Origin: Rhizobiales bacterium 62-47
GTDB lineage: Bacteria > Pseudomonadota > Alphaproteobacteria > Rhizobiales > Xanthobacteraceae
DNA: 64,000 bases
Assembly (NCBI GenBank): GCA_001899255.1
Contig: MKVX01000013.1
Location: 310,001 to 374,000, forward strand
Direction: 5' to 3'
A program made the position numbers and the translations under genes. The notes under the pieces were generated by a model. It worked only from the letters and a program-made list of their open reading frames with translations, was not told where the DNA came from and ran no database searches. Of this stretch, positions 26,075-34,919 are shown piece by piece; positions within the stretch are counted from its first letter, which is position 1; the number at the start of each line of letters is the position of its first letter.

Positions 26075-26811
26075 GACTGCAACCCGCGGCGGAACAGCGC
26101 GTGCAACCGTTCCCAGTGCCGCTCCGCAGCCTGCTTGTCGTAGACCGGCCGCTTTGGAAACGCGAAGCCGTGATGCGCGCCGCCATAGAGTTCGACTTCG
26201 GCGTTGACGCCGTCGTTGCGCAGCGCCTGACGCAGCGGCTCGACCATCTCCAGCGGCGCCCAGCGATCAACTTCGGCGCAGGCGAAATAGAGTTCGGCCT
26301 TTGCCTTGCGCGCCACGACATGCGGACTGTCAGGTTGATCGGTCATCAGATGTGTGCCGTAAAGCGACGCGGCGGCGACGACGCGGTCCGGAAAATTCGC
26401 TGCCGTGTTGATGGCGTAGCGGCCGCTCATGCAATAGCCCATGCAGCCGATTGGCCCTTTGTCCGCGGCGGCCTGCGTCGCGGCGAAATCCAGCAGCGCC
26501 TTTGTATCCTGCATCACCATCGGAACGTCGAGCGAGAACATCAGTTCGAACATCCGCTTGCGCTCCGGCGCATCCTCGTCAGCCGGGATAGGGCCGAGTT
26601 CCATGACACCGGCGCGGTAGTACATGTTCGGCAGCATCACATAGTACCCCGCGGTAGCCAGCCGCCGCGCCATATCTCGCAACTCCTCGCGGATGCCGGG
26701 GGCGTCCATATAAAACAGGATCACCGGGTGCGGGCCGTTGCGTTCGGGATGGGTAATGAAGGTGCTGACGCGACCGTCCTCGGTCGGGATCTCGATCTGC
26801 TGGTCGATCAT
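26071..26811 (-). CDS. dienelactone hydrolase family protein
   Basis: A 246-residue alpha/beta hydrolase. The nucleophile elbow GYCMSG contains Cys rather than Ser, as in dienelactone hydrolases, and the catalytic His lies in [11 protein letters not shown] near the C-terminus; [23 protein letters not shown] matches the family N-terminal part. These enzymes open lactones in chloroaromatic breakdown, but many genomic members have unknown substrates. It is the first gene of the overlapping cluster with lgt, midA and pgeF; no aromatic pathway is nearby, so its substrate is unknown. Confidence 0.87.
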   Translation of the reverse strand: MIDQQIEIPTEDGRVSTFITHPERNGPHPVILFYMDAPGIREELRDMARRLATAGYYVMLPNMYYRAGVMELGPIPADEDAPERKRMFELMFSLDVPMVMQDTKALLDFAATQAAADKGPIGCMGYCMSGRYAINTAANFPDRVVAAASLYGTHLMTDQPDSPHVVARKAKAELYFACAEVDRWAPLEMVEPLRQALRNDGVNAEVELYGGAHHGFAFPKRPVYDKQAAERHWERLHALFRRGLQS

Positions 26812-26978
26812 GGAGCGTTTCTTTATCAGGGCAAGGCGGCGGATTCGCGGACCCGACGGTTACGATTACAAGGAAACCGCAGCGTGACAAGACGCGCGCG
26901 TGTCACCCTTGCGGTTGGCCTCGTGGATTGCCATTGTCTGAGGCGACAATGCATTTACGGCCGCTCGGAGATTTTGAC

Positions 26979-27230
26979 ATGACCCAGACCAGCAATCGGT
27001 TTTTCGACGAGATCGGCCGCCTGATGAACGATGCCGCCGGCGCGGCGCAGGGCGTCAAGCGCGAGGTCGACAGCGTGGTCCGCAATCAGGCCGAGCGCAT
27101 CCTCCGCGATCTCGACATCGTCAAGCGCGAGGAGTTCGAGGCGGTCAAGGAGATGGCTCGGCTGGCGCGAGAGGAAAACGAAGCGCTGAAGAGCCGGATC
27201 GCGGCGCTGGAAGCCAAACTCGGCGGGTAG
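26979..27230 (+). CDS. ubiK: ubiquinone biosynthesis accessory factor UbiK (BMFP/YqiC type)
   Basis: An 83-residue, almost wholly helical protein ending in a coiled coil (EFEAVKEMARLAREENEALKSRIAALEAKLGG), the hallmark of the membrane-fusogenic BMFP family. In E. coli UbiK assists the Ubi complex in aerobic ubiquinone synthesis. The N-terminus SNRFFDEIGRLMNDAAGAAQG is typical. ATG 26979 has CGGAG at 26966-26970, a better match than the earlier in-frame ATG 26949. It is divergent from the dienelactone hydrolase gene. Confidence 0.85.
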   Translation: MTQTSNRFFDEIGRLMNDAAGAAQGVKREVDSVVRNQAERILRDLDIVKREEFEAVKEMARLAREENEALKSRIAALEAKLGG

Positions 27231-27452
27231 GTCGTCGCGGCCGGCCGCCGCAAGCCGAGAACCGGCGGCCAGGCGGTTCCCGGCCCGTCATCCTGCCGGA
27301 CCGATAAAAATCCTGCCGTTTCCTTGTCTTTCCGGGGCTTTGGCGCTAAAAGCCCCGACATGTCCGCGGCCCCCGCACCCCTGGAGGCTTGCTGCGGCAT
27401 GCAAACGGGCCGCTCAGCGGCCTTTAACTTTTAGAAAACAAGGATTTATACG

Positions 27453-28154
27453 ATGGCGACCGTCAAGGAATTGAAGGCGACCGCTCGTCCGAAGGCCGGC
27501 AAGGGGGCCGCCCGGGCTGAACGTCGCGCTGGCCGTGTTCCGGCAGTGATCTATGGCAATAACCAGCCCCCGCTGACCATCTCGTTGGACGATGCCGAGT
27601 TGCGCCTGCGCATCCAGGCCGGCCGGTTCCTCACCACGATCCACGACATCGAACTCGACGGCAAGAAGCACCGCGTGATTCCGCGCGACTTCAGCCTCGA
27701 TCCGGTCAAGGATTTCCCGCTTCACGTCGATTTCCTGCGTTTGGGCGAAGGCTCCAAGATCCGCGTCAGCGTGCCGTTGCACGTGCTGAATGCCGAAACC
27801 GCGCCGGGCGTGAAGCGTGGCGGCACCATCAACATTGTGACCCATGCGATCGATCTCGAAGTGCCGGCGGACAACATTCCGCAGTACATCGAAGCCGATG
27901 TCGGCAAGCTCGACATGAACGGCTCGCTGCACATCACCGACGTCAAGCTGCCGGCCAATGTGAAGCTGATTACCCGTGACGATGCGACCCTGGTCACCAT
28001 CGTTCCGCCGTCTGGCTATGCCGAAGAGCAGAAGGCCGCTGCGGCTCCCGCCGCCGGTGCAGCTGCTCCTGCCGCCGCTGCGGCTGCTCCGGCCGCCGGC
28101 GCAGCTGCTCCTGCCGCCGCCAAGGCGCCGGCTGGCGGCGACAAGAAGAAGTAA
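27453..28154 (+). CDS. rplY: ribosomal protein bL25 (general stress protein Ctc type)
   Basis: Binds 5S rRNA in the large ribosomal subunit. The 233 residues comprise the L25 N-terminal beta-barrel (TARPKAGKGAARAERRAGRVPAVIYG), the CTC-type second domain and a low-complexity tail of about 45 residues made only of Ala, Pro, Gly and Lys. The tail comes from an imperfect tandem repeat at DNA level (28036-28121). ATG 27453 follows an AT-rich stretch with AACAAGGAT. The rplY-pth-ychF order is standard for this group. Confidence 0.95.
   Translation: MATVKELKATARPKAGKGAARAERRAGRVPAVIYGNNQPPLTISLDDAELRLRIQAGRFLTTIHDIELDGKKHRVIPRDFSLDPVKDFPLHVDFLRLGEGSKIRVSVPLHVLNAETAPGVKRGGTINIVTHAIDLEVPADNIPQYIEADVGKLDMNGSLHITDVKLPANVKLITRDDATLVTIVPPSGYAEEQKAAAAPAAGAAAPAAAAAAPAAGAAAPAAAKAPAGGDKKK
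28036..28121 (+). repeat. Ala/Pro-coding tandem repeat inside rplY
   Basis: Two to three imperfect copies of a unit of about 39-42 bp coding for APAAGAAAPAAAA. It lies in the disordered C-terminal tail of bL25 and may vary in copy number between strains. Confidence 0.6.
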
Positions 28155-28175
28155 CGCGACGCGGAACGCCGCGTC

Positions 28176-28781
28176 ATGCGCCTCTTTGTTGGTCTCGGCA
28201 ATCCTGGCACGAAGTATCAGGGCAACCGGCACAACATCGGGTTCATCGCTATGGATGTGATGGCACGGCGTCACGGTTTTGCACCGTGGCGCCGTCGCTT
28301 TCAGGGCGAGACCTCCGAAGGCACGCTCGACGGCGAGCGTGTCGTGCTGCTCAAGCCGATGACTTACATGAACGACTCGGGTCGCGCTGTCGGCGAGGCG
28401 ATGCACTTCTTCAAGCTCGCGCTCGGCGACATCAGCGTCTTCCATGACGAACTCGAACTGCCGCCCGCCAAGATTCGCGTCAAGGTCGGCGGCGGCATCG
28501 CCGGGCACAACGGCTTGCGCTCGATCTCGGCACATGCCGGCAACGATTATCGCCGGGTGCGGATCGGCATCGGCCATCCGGGTGCGAAAGAGCTGGTGCA
28601 TGGTTATGTACTGAACGATTTCGCCAAGGCAGAGCGGCCGCGTTTCGAAGCGCTGTGCGATGTCGTGGCCGACAACGCCGCGCTGCTGGCGGCGGGCAAG
28701 GATTCGACGTTCCAGAACAAGGTGCATCTGGCGATGCAGGCCAAGGGCTTCGGCATTGACGAGGACAAGCGCGGTGAATAG
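28176..28781 (+). CDS. pth: peptidyl-tRNA hydrolase
   Basis: Frees tRNA from prematurely released peptidyl-tRNA. The 201-residue product starts [23 protein letters not shown], containing the catalytic His of HNIGF, then [15 protein letters not shown] and [29 protein letters not shown], all strongly conserved in Pth. It follows rplY by 21 bp, consistent with co-transcription. Confidence 0.96.
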   Translation: MRLFVGLGNPGTKYQGNRHNIGFIAMDVMARRHGFAPWRRRFQGETSEGTLDGERVVLLKPMTYMNDSGRAVGEAMHFFKLALGDISVFHDELELPPAKIRVKVGGGIAGHNGLRSISAHAGNDYRRVRIGIGHPGAKELVHGYVLNDFAKAERPRFEALCDVVADNAALLAAGKDSTFQNKVHLAMQAKGFGIDEDKRGE

Positions 28782-28796
28782 CCGTGCCGACGAATA

Positions 28797-28887
28797 GTTC
28801 ACCGTCATGGCCGGCTCGTCCCGGCCATCCACGTCTTCCTGCTGAATCAAGACGTGGATACCCGCGACAAGCGCGGGCATGACGAAC
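28797..28887. repeat. palindromic intergenic repeat, family E
   Basis: Ends are inverted (GTTC..CGTCATG at the left, CATGACGAAC at the right), with inner pairs CCACGTCTT / AAGACGTGG and CCCGCG / CGCGGG. It fills the gap between pth and ychF and lies only 18 bp before the ychF start, so it may fold within a shared transcript. Confidence 0.65.
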
Positions 28888-28905
28888 TTTGATGTTGAGG
28901 GTGTT

Positions 28906-30003
28906 ATGGGATTCAAATGCGGAATCGTCGGATTGCCCAACGTCGGCAAATCGACGCTGTTCAATGCGCTCACGGAAACGGCGGCCGCGCAGGCGGCGAA
29001 CTATCCGTTCTGCACCATCGAGCCGAATGTCGGTGCCGTCGCGGTGCCGGATCCGCGGCTGGACAAACTGTCGGCGATTGCCAAGTCGGCGCAGATCATC
29101 CCGACGCAATTGACCTTCGTCGATATCGCGGGTCTCGTGAAGGGCGCATCGAAGGGCGAAGGCCTCGGCAACCAGTTCCTCGCCACCATTCGCGAAGTCG
29201 ACGCGGTGGCGCATGTCGTGCGCTGCTTTGAGGACCCCGATATCACGCACGTCGAAGGCAAGATCGCGCCGCTGGCCGATATCGAAACCATCGAAACCGA
29301 ATTGATGCTGGCCGATCTCGACAGCCTCGAGAAACGCGTCGACAACCTGACCAAGAAGGCCAAGGGCAACGACAAGGACGCCAAGGAACAGCTCGAACTG
29401 GTCAATCGTGCGCTGGTGCTTTTGCGCGATGGCAAACCGGCGCGGTTCCTCGAGCGCAAGCCGGAGGAGGAGCGGGCATTCCGCATGCTCGGCCTGCTGA
29501 CCTCGAAGCCTGTCCTTTATGTCTGCAACGTCGAGGAAGGCGCGGCGGCGGAAGGCAACGAATATTCCAGGCAGGTTTTCGACTACGCCAGGAAAGAAGG
29601 CGCGGTCGCGGTGGTGATCTCGGCCAAGATCGAATCCGAGATCGCGACGTTGTCGCGTGAGGAGCGCGCCGAGTTTCTCTCAACGCTCGGATTGGAGGAA
29701 GCAGGGCTCGACCGGCTGATCCGCGCCGGTTACGAGCTGTTGCACCTCATCACCTACTTCACCGTGGGGCCGAAGGAGGCGCGCGCCTGGACCATCGATC
29801 GCGGCACAAAGGCGCCGGGCGCCGCCGGTGTGATCCACACCGATTTCGAGAAGGGCTTCATCCGCGCCGAGACCATCGCTTATGACGACTACGTCGCGCT
29901 GAATGGCGAAGCCGGCGCGCGCGATGCCGGCAAGCTGCGGCTGGAAGGCAAGGATTACGTCGTCGCGGATGGCGACGTCATGCATTTCCGCTTCAATACG
30001 TAA
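28906..30003 (+). CDS. ychF: redox-regulated ribosome-binding ATPase YchF
   Basis: OBG-family P-loop protein that prefers ATP and binds ribosomes and the 50S subunit. In the 365 residues: P-loop [15 protein letters not shown], switch region [10 protein letters not shown]3 [10 protein letters not shown], the altered specificity motif NVEEG in place of NKxD (explaining the ATP preference), and a C-terminal TGS domain with ending [13 protein letters not shown] 28906 (MGFKCGIVG) is the canonical start; an earlier in-frame ATG at 28879 lies within the palindromic repeat and is rejected. Confidence 0.96.
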   Translation: MGFKCGIVGLPNVGKSTLFNALTETAAAQAANYPFCTIEPNVGAVAVPDPRLDKLSAIAKSAQIIPTQLTFVDIAGLVKGASKGEGLGNQFLATIREVDAVAHVVRCFEDPDITHVEGKIAPLADIETIETELMLADLDSLEKRVDNLTKKAKGNDKDAKEQLELVNRALVLLRDGKPARFLERKPEEERAFRMLGLLTSKPVLYVCNVEEGAAAEGNEYSRQVFDYARKEGAVAVVISAKIESEIATLSREERAEFLSTLGLEEAGLDRLIRAGYELLHLITYFTVGPKEARAWTIDRGTKAPGAAGVIHTDFEKGFIRAETIAYDDYVALNGEAGARDAGKLRLEGKDYVVADGDVMHFRFNT

Positions 30004-30006
30004 GCG

Positions 30007-30303
30007 TCAGCGTGGCGCGCTGCCCTGGTCGCGGATGGCGCCGAGGTGCTCGTTGATGCGGAATACGATCAGGATGAACTCCGCAGCGATGCGCGAGGAG
30101 ACGATGCCGACGATGATGCCGGCGAGGCTGTAGAGCACCACCAGGAAACCCGCGAACGGGCTGATCGCCATCGCCGCCAGGCCGGAAAATACGCCGGAGA
30201 TGCCGAACAGGATAATCAGCGCGATCACCAGCCAGTAGAATGTCTTGATGATGCCGGGTGTAATGAAGCGATCCCACTGAAACAGATCCCGGAATTCAAA
30301 CAT
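30007..30303 (-). CDS. DUF4282 domain membrane protein
   Basis: A 98-residue protein with two long hydrophobic helices (FYWLVIALIILFGISGVFSGLAAM and FAGFLVVLYSLAGIIVGIVSSRIAAEFILIVF) and the N-terminal FRDLFQWDRFITP typical of DUF4282. It should sit in the inner membrane; the function is unknown. The stop lies only 3 bp from the convergent ychF stop. Confidence 0.82.
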   Translation of the reverse strand: MFEFRDLFQWDRFITPGIIKTFYWLVIALIILFGISGVFSGLAAMAISPFAGFLVVLYSLAGIIVGIVSSRIAAEFILIVFRINEHLGAIRDQGSAPR

Positions 30304-30587
30304 CGGTGGCTCTCCTGGTAAATTGCAGCGCGACGAAAGCTACCTGACGACACGCTATCGTGTCAGGTTCCACGGCCTGGTGCTGACATGGCACACGCTG
30401 CCGAGATTTCGTCCCGGCAACATGCGGCTCGGACCGGAGGGATGCGCCGCCAAGGTACATCGTCTCTCAATCACGCTCTACATCGCAACATGGCAGGCAG
30501 CAAGATTGCCGCGTTGTCATGCAGATGCGTGACTTGAGATTGCGGCAAATAACGGCCACAATCAGGCCTCTCTCCGGCTTTCCCCAT

Positions 30588-31046
30588 ATGACACTGACAT
30601 TCGAAGATTTTCCGCTCGGCCACTTCGGCACATTTGGCCCACGCCATGTTACGCGCGAGGAGATCATCGCGTTCGCCACCGAGTTCGATCCGCAGCCAAT
30701 GCATCTCGATGAAGAGGCGGCGAAGCTTTCGATGTTGCGGGGGCTGTCGGGTTCGGGTTGGCACCTCGGTTCGCTGATGATGCGGATGTTGTTCGACGGG
30801 TTCATCCATCGCACGGCATCGCTCGGCTCGCCCGGCGTGGATGAACTGCGTTGGTTGTCGCCTTTGCGCCCGGGCGATGATCTGACGCTCGATGTCGATG
30901 TCAAACAGGCGCGCGTCTCGCGCAGCCGTCCGGAAACCGGCATCGTCACGTTAGGCATGCGCGTGCGCAATGCGTCCGGACAGACGCTGGTCGAGGCGAC
31001 GTCGCCCGTCATCGTCAAGCGCCGCGACGCCGGCGTCCAGGCTTGA
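30588..31046 (+). CDS. MaoC family dehydratase (first of a tandem pair)
   Basis: A 152-residue single-hotdog protein of the MaoC/(R)-enoyl-CoA hydratase group. The hydratase motif lies in FATEFDPQPMHLDEEAAKL, where the conserved Asp and His match the D-x4-H pattern, and LSGSGWHLGSLMMRMLFDG follows. The start at 30588 (MTLTFEDFPLG) matches that of its downstream paralogue, so the earlier in-frame ATG at 30519 is rejected. Likely substrate class: (R)-3-hydroxyacyl-CoA/enoyl-CoA; details unknown. Confidence 0.85.
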   Translation: MTLTFEDFPLGHFGTFGPRHVTREEIIAFATEFDPQPMHLDEEAAKLSMLRGLSGSGWHLGSLMMRMLFDGFIHRTASLGSPGVDELRWLSPLRPGDDLTLDVDVKQARVSRSRPETGIVTLGMRVRNASGQTLVEATSPVIVKRRDAGVQA

Positions 31047-31058
31047 GGTCAACCGGCA

Positions 31059-31535
31059 ATGCGTTTCTTCGAGGATATTGAAGTCGGTCAGAGTCGCGAA
31101 CTCGGGTCGTACACATTCACCGCCGATGCGATCAAGGCGTTCGCCGCGAAGTTCGATCCGCAGCGATTCCATCTCGACGAGGAGGAGGGGCGCAAGTCGC
31201 TGTTCGGTGGACTTGCGGCATCGGGTTGGCATGTCGGTTCGGTGTGCATGAAGCTGCTGGTCGCCAAGGGGAAGGAAGAGACCGCAGCCGAGATTGCTGC
31301 CGGAGAAAAGCCCGCGGTGTGGGGGCCGTCGCCGGGATTTCGCGAGTTGCGCTGGCTCAAGCCGGTGCTGGCGGGCGATACCATCAGTTTCTCCAGCGTT
31401 GTCGAGTCCAAGCGCACGTCGGAGAAGCGGCCGGAGTGGGGCATCGTCCAGGCGCGAACCAGCGGCGTGAACCAGCGCGGCGAAGCCGTGTATTCCATTC
31501 TGGCGACGGCTTTCGCCCCGCGCCGCAGCGGCTAG
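31059..31535 (+). CDS. MaoC family dehydratase (second of a tandem pair)
   Basis: A 158-residue paralogue of the previous gene, with the same layout: FFEDIEVGQSRELGSYTFTADAIKAFAAKFDPQRFHLDEEEG, then GLAASGWHVGSVCMKLL and PGFRELRWLKPVLAGD. The catalytic Asp and His pair is kept. It follows its partner by 12 bp, so they are probably co-transcribed and may form a heteromer that replaces a double-hotdog enzyme (inference). Confidence 0.87.
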   Translation: MRFFEDIEVGQSRELGSYTFTADAIKAFAAKFDPQRFHLDEEEGRKSLFGGLAASGWHVGSVCMKLLVAKGKEETAAEIAAGEKPAVWGPSPGFRELRWLKPVLAGDTISFSSVVESKRTSEKRPEWGIVQARTSGVNQRGEAVYSILATAFAPRRSG

Positions 31536-31621
31536 CGATACAGGCGGCACGGAACAACTTTCCCCTCACGGATTTGAACCTTGTGCGAGCTGCGCTCGAC
31601 ACAACGTCGCAAGGCAGGAAC

Positions 31622-31777
31622 ATGATGGCAGATCGGACTGGGTTGAAATTGGTAGGCTACGTCTTCGGATCGATGACGGTTGCGGTGATGATGATCGCCG
31701 GCGTCATGGTGAAGAGCTATGCCGATAACGGCTATGTGCCGGACGCCGCTGTGAGCATCAGCGCACCCGCCCGATAA
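31622..31777 (+). CDS. small single-pass membrane protein, unknown
   Basis: A 51-residue frame with one strong transmembrane helix (LVGYVFGSMTVAVMMIAGVMVKSYA) and a short polar tail. Double start ATGATG at 31622-31627; AGGA lies 6 nt before the second ATG. It follows the MaoC pair by 86 bp and a terminator follows it (31834-31863), which supports a real short gene. No family recognised. Confidence 0.5.
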   Translation: MMADRTGLKLVGYVFGSMTVAVMMIAGVMVKSYADNGYVPDAAVSISAPAR

Positions 31778-31833
31778 TCGTCAGGTAACGCCTGCGTCTC
31801 GCTCCATTCTGGATTCTGACTCCCAGACGAAAC

Positions 31834-31863
31834 AACCCGCCGACTTGCGAAAGCCGGCGGGTT
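31834..31863. terminator. hairpin between the small membrane gene and the coiled-coil gene
   Basis: 9-bp perfect stem (31834-31842 with 31855-31863) ending in AA/TT. It lies in the convergent gap between genes at 31777 and 31899. A short T-rich stretch follows on the plus strand; both directions are possible. Confidence 0.6.
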
Positions 31864-31898
31864 GATGATTCGAAGCGCAGAGCGCTGCAATCTCGGCT

Positions 31899-32315
31899 TT
31901 AGTCGCCGCGCAGGTTCTCGGCCGCCTTTTTCCATTGCGAGACATTGTCCGCAATCATGCGGGTCGATTTCATCGCGGCCTGGCTCAACTGGGCGTAGCC
32001 GGCGATCTCGCGCTGGACGCGCTGACCTTCGTTATGCAGCAGGTCGCGCAGGGCTTCCAGTTCAGCCACGAGATTCTCGATCTCGGCCAGCGAGGTGCCG
32101 GCGACACGCTGGATCAGCGAGTTGACGTTGTTGACGGTCGCGTCGGCATTGACGTCCAGCGGGGCGTCGGTCGCGGACGGAGTGGCCGCCGGACGGCGCA
32201 GATAGGCAACGTCATTGCGGACGAAATCGCGAATGCCAGCCTCGACCTCGGAGACCGCGGCGAGGTTGTTATCGGATTCAATCGATTCAACTTTTTCAGA
32301 CAAATTTGAACTCAT
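31899..32315 (-). CDS. helical coiled-coil protein of unknown function
   Basis: A 138-residue soluble protein. Residues about 20-45 include the segment GIRDFVRNDVAYLRRP, followed by a Pro/Thr/Ala linker and a long helix with SLIQRVAGTSLAEIENLVAELEALRDLLHNEGQRV that predicts a coiled coil. The overall look, with QAAMKSTRMIADNVSQWKKAAE at the end, recalls phasin-type amphipathic helices, but I cannot assign it to that family. The start at 32315 is preceded by AAGGA with 7-nt spacing; the longer frame to 32456 is not supported. Confidence 0.65.
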   Translation of the reverse strand: MSSNLSEKVESIESDNNLAAVSEVEAGIRDFVRNDVAYLRRPAATPSATDAPLDVNADATVNNVNSLIQRVAGTSLAEIENLVAELEALRDLLHNEGQRVQREIAGYAQLSQAAMKSTRMIADNVSQWKKAAENLRGD

Positions 32316-32595
32316 CGGCTTTCCTTTTCGCATTGAGCGAGCGCGGGCCTCCCGCACGACGGAGTCTTGGAATATAAGGTCAGTGGAATTTGACAAGATC
32401 GGGGCCGAACATGCGGCTTTCCCGAATTCTTTCGCCGGAAAGGCGGTCGCGTGCAACGCCCGCGCAATCGGTACTTGTAATTGAGGTTACCGGACCGCGC
32501 GCCTGGCCCCCGCGATCCGTCTTCTTCGGGGCCGGCCGACGCAGGCGGGAAGGTCGGCCAATGGCCGACTCCCGTGGCAGGCCGCCGGGCCTAAA

Positions 32596-33027
32596 TCAGG
32601 CCATTTTGGGCAGATGGATCGGGCTGCCGAGCGCCTGCTCTATCAGGTCGAAGGTATCGACCAGCACGCGGAGGCTGTACAGCCGCCCGGACTTGAATTG
32701 AGCGAAGTGGGCGACACGCAGGCTGATCGGGCGGTTGGATCCCAGAGCGGTCAGCGAATAGCGCATCATCGATGCGGCGCTGTTCTCGCTCAGCATGATC
32801 GATTCGCGCTCGAAACGATGCACGCGCACGGTTTCAGCGATCTGCCGGCAGACGTCGAGCACGGCTGCCTTGCCGCGCCGGGCGCCGAGGAAAGTGAACA
32901 TATCGACCGGTCCATAGATCGCCCAATCGACGTCTTCGTCGATCAAGGTCTCAAGCTCGTCCGGTTGACGGTCGTTGATGGCGCGGTGCAACGCGCGTGA
33001 AAAACCCCAGAGGCTATGCTCTGTCAT
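32596..33027 (-). CDS. NTF2-like (SnoaL-type) protein
   Basis: A 143-residue cone-fold protein of the nuclear transport factor 2 superfamily: ALHRAINDRQPDELETLIDEDVDWAIYGPVDMFTFLGARRGKAAVLDVCRQIAETV fits the N-terminal helices and first strand, and RVAHFAQFKSGRLYSLRVLVDTFDLIEQALG is the typical last strand and closing helix. Members act as isomerases, dehydratases, or small ligand-binding proteins; nothing fixes the role here. A second such gene lies just upstream on the same strand (33355-33810). Confidence 0.8.
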   Translation of the reverse strand: MTEHSLWGFSRALHRAINDRQPDELETLIDEDVDWAIYGPVDMFTFLGARRGKAAVLDVCRQIAETVRVHRFERESIMLSENSAASMMRYSLTALGSNRPISLRVAHFAQFKSGRLYSLRVLVDTFDLIEQALGSPIHLPKMA

Positions 33028-33354
33028 GGCGCTACTTATCCTGAAACTGTGAACTTAAAACGCAGGCCGGCCCTGGGGGCGCAAAACAAGCGCCGTGCCA
33101 CGCATGCGGGATTCTCAATGTTTGAACTGTCAAATACTGGCAAATGGACCGATTACAACGGCCGATATTGCATTGCACAAATGCGATAATGCCTTCGGCT
33201 GTCGAGTTCCGAAAACGCAAGCGCAAGTGTCGAGGCTTCAACCTCGATAAGTCACTGATCTCGCTTGATAAACCTCAATTATTAGCCAATGGAACCGTTG
33301 CCCGTTCATTCCGAAACGGTTGCCATTAACGGCGCCGGGGGCGTGAATGCCCGG
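33028..33354. other. 327-bp intergenic region between the two NTF2-like genes
   Basis: More AT-rich than its surroundings, especially at 33115-33190 and 33240-33300. It contains a hairpin (33230-33235 with 33242-33247). No frame has convincing codon use. It may hold the promoter of the downstream NTF2-like gene; no consensus can be fixed. Confidence 0.4.
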
Positions 33355-33810
33355 TTACCGATGCACCGCGCCTCCCACGGTGGCGGCAAAACCCGCGGTG
33401 AGGTCGTGGCCCAGCAGTTGCTGCACGAGGTCGAACGAATCAAAGAACGACCGGTGCTCGGTGATGAGCCCGTCTCGCAGCTTGAAGAATTCGGCCACGT
33501 CAATCTGCACCACGCGCCCGTCGATGCGCTTGGTCAGCGCCGCCCGAGTCATCGTCGCCACCCGCGATCCGTCGGCGGCGATGAAAATCACGTCGTGATG
33601 GCGTTCGATGTAACGCATTTGCTGGATGGCGATGGCTTCGGACACCCAAGCCTTGCCATGCTTGTGTCCGAGATGCGGAAACAGCTCGATCGGCGCGTAG
33701 GTAATCGTATCGAAGTCGTCGGCACAGCACGCGAGCGCCGCGTCACTGTCGCCCTCGTAGTAGGCACGAATGAAATCGAGTACGCGTTGCTGATTGTTGT
33801 CGCCGTCCAT
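33355..33810 (-). CDS. NTF2-like (SnoaL-type) protein
   Basis: A 151-residue member of the same superfamily as 32596-33027: RVLDFIRAYYEGDSDAALACCADDFDTITYAPIELFPHLGHKHGKAWVSEAI, then VQIDVAEFFKLRDGLITEHRSFFDSFDLVQQLLG, with the same DTFDL/DSFDL closing helix as its neighbour, so the two are probably paralogues. Start at 33810 (MDGDNN) has GGAG with 7-nt spacing; the longer start at 33876 lacks that. Function unknown. Confidence 0.8.
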   Translation of the reverse strand: MDGDNNQQRVLDFIRAYYEGDSDAALACCADDFDTITYAPIELFPHLGHKHGKAWVSEAIAIQQMRYIERHHDVIFIAADGSRVATMTRAALTKRIDGRVVQIDVAEFFKLRDGLITEHRSFFDSFDLVQQLLGHDLTAGFAATVGGAVHR

Positions 33811-34032
33811 GGGCATCTCCGCAGGCCAAGCCTTCTCGGTGTTGTGCCGCATCTCCTGCCGAACCGCACGCCGCAAGCACGGAATGTCGCGGAAAAGGTT
33901 GCCGGTTTGTTAGTGCAGTGAATTCAAAACGCGGCAAATGTGCGCAAGTCCTCCAGTGTTCGGCAGCGCGTGACAGACATCCGCGCATGTCGTGTAATGT
34001 ATCAGTGGCGTTCGCCTAATCGCGTCGCGCGA

Positions 34033-34176
34033 TCAGGTCTTCCGATGATGGGAGCTTTCGCCGATCGACGTCTTCAGCGAAGGAAATGGCGACGGTGTCG
34101 CGCCACCCTTTCGCAGATTTTTCGCGGCCTTCGGTTTCTTCTTCTCTTTATTGCTACGCATCTGACCCTTGGCCAT
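34033..34176 (-). CDS. 47-residue basic protein of unknown function
   Basis: A short open frame with GAGGAG 6-7 nt before its ATG at 34176. The product starts MAKGQMRSNKEKKKPKAAKN and ends with a Ser/His-rich tail to a TGA at 34033-34035. It is highly basic, with a third of its first 24 residues Lys or Arg, and would bind nucleic acid or ribosomes by charge. Tiny proteins with the MAKGQ-RSN-K start occur widely in rhizobia as far as I recall; their role is unknown. Confidence 0.65.
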   Translation of the reverse strand: MAKGQMRSNKEKKKPKAAKNLRKGGATPSPFPSLKTSIGESSHHRKT

Positions 34177-34388
34177 GACATTCTCCTCATGTCATTTGGT
34201 GGACTGGACGCCCGCGCATGATAGCAAATGCCGAAGCGCTTGTCCGAATCCGTGGCGTCAAAAGTATCGTGCCGCTGCGACGTGTTCAGCCGGGTTGCAT
34301 CGCGGCGAGCGGCATGCAGCAAACCCCTCGCATGTGCGAACATGCATCGCAGTTCGGGGCCCGCGTCGGGCGTGCGTCTGCCTCGCAA

Positions 34389-34736
34389 TCAGGTCTTCGT
34401 CTTCTTCCCGGCCTTTGGCTTGGTCGCCGTCTTGGAAGGCTTTACCTTGATGACCGGCGTGCCTTGGGCCGCGATGGTCTCGGCCGCCCGTCGCATCGCA
34501 CGCGCGTAACTGTCAGCCGCGTTGTCGGCGGACATCTGCAAACGCTTGGCGGCGGCCGTGCCTTCTTCCATCGCGTGCTTGGCCATCTGCTTCAGCCGTT
34601 GTTTGGAGGCGTTGTCCTTGGCCTTGTTCGCGAGACCGATGTAGCGGTCGCGCCGTTTCTTCACGGCAGCGATCAACGCCTTGTTCTGTTGCTTCGCGAT
34701 TTGCCGGATGACCACATCCAGATCGGCGTCCGCCAT
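34389..34736 (-). CDS. basic helical protein of unknown function
   Basis: A 115-residue frame. Residues 1-90 are predicted helical and rich in Ala and charged residues (VIRQIAKQQNKALIAAVKKRRDRYIGLANKAKDNASKQRLKQMAKHAME), and the tail IKVKPSKTATKPKAGKKTKT is a Lys-rich, histone-H1-like stretch. It might bind nucleic acid. No Cys and no transmembrane segment. No family recognised. Confidence 0.6.
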   Translation of the reverse strand: MADADLDVVIRQIAKQQNKALIAAVKKRRDRYIGLANKAKDNASKQRLKQMAKHAMEEGTAAAKRLQMSADNAADSYARAMRRAAETIAAQGTPVIKVKPSKTATKPKAGKKTKT

Positions 34737-34919
34737 TGTTCATGCCCCCGAGTATCGAAACCTTGATGGGATCACGTAGCAGGCGGCGAGGGGGAATGGC
34801 AATCAGGCCCGCTGCTTCCGATGTCAGGTCGGGTCGCCGCGACGGTGCGTTTGCGTGAGATTGGCTTCGTGTTATGAGGATGCGCGGTATTTGGCCGCGT
34901 TTTGCAAAGGAGGTGTGCC

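Noticed and set aside
28036-28121. CRISPR-like repeats
   Set aside because: The repeat units are directly adjacent, code for Ala/Pro within rplY, and have no spacers. No other direct-repeat array was seen in the window.
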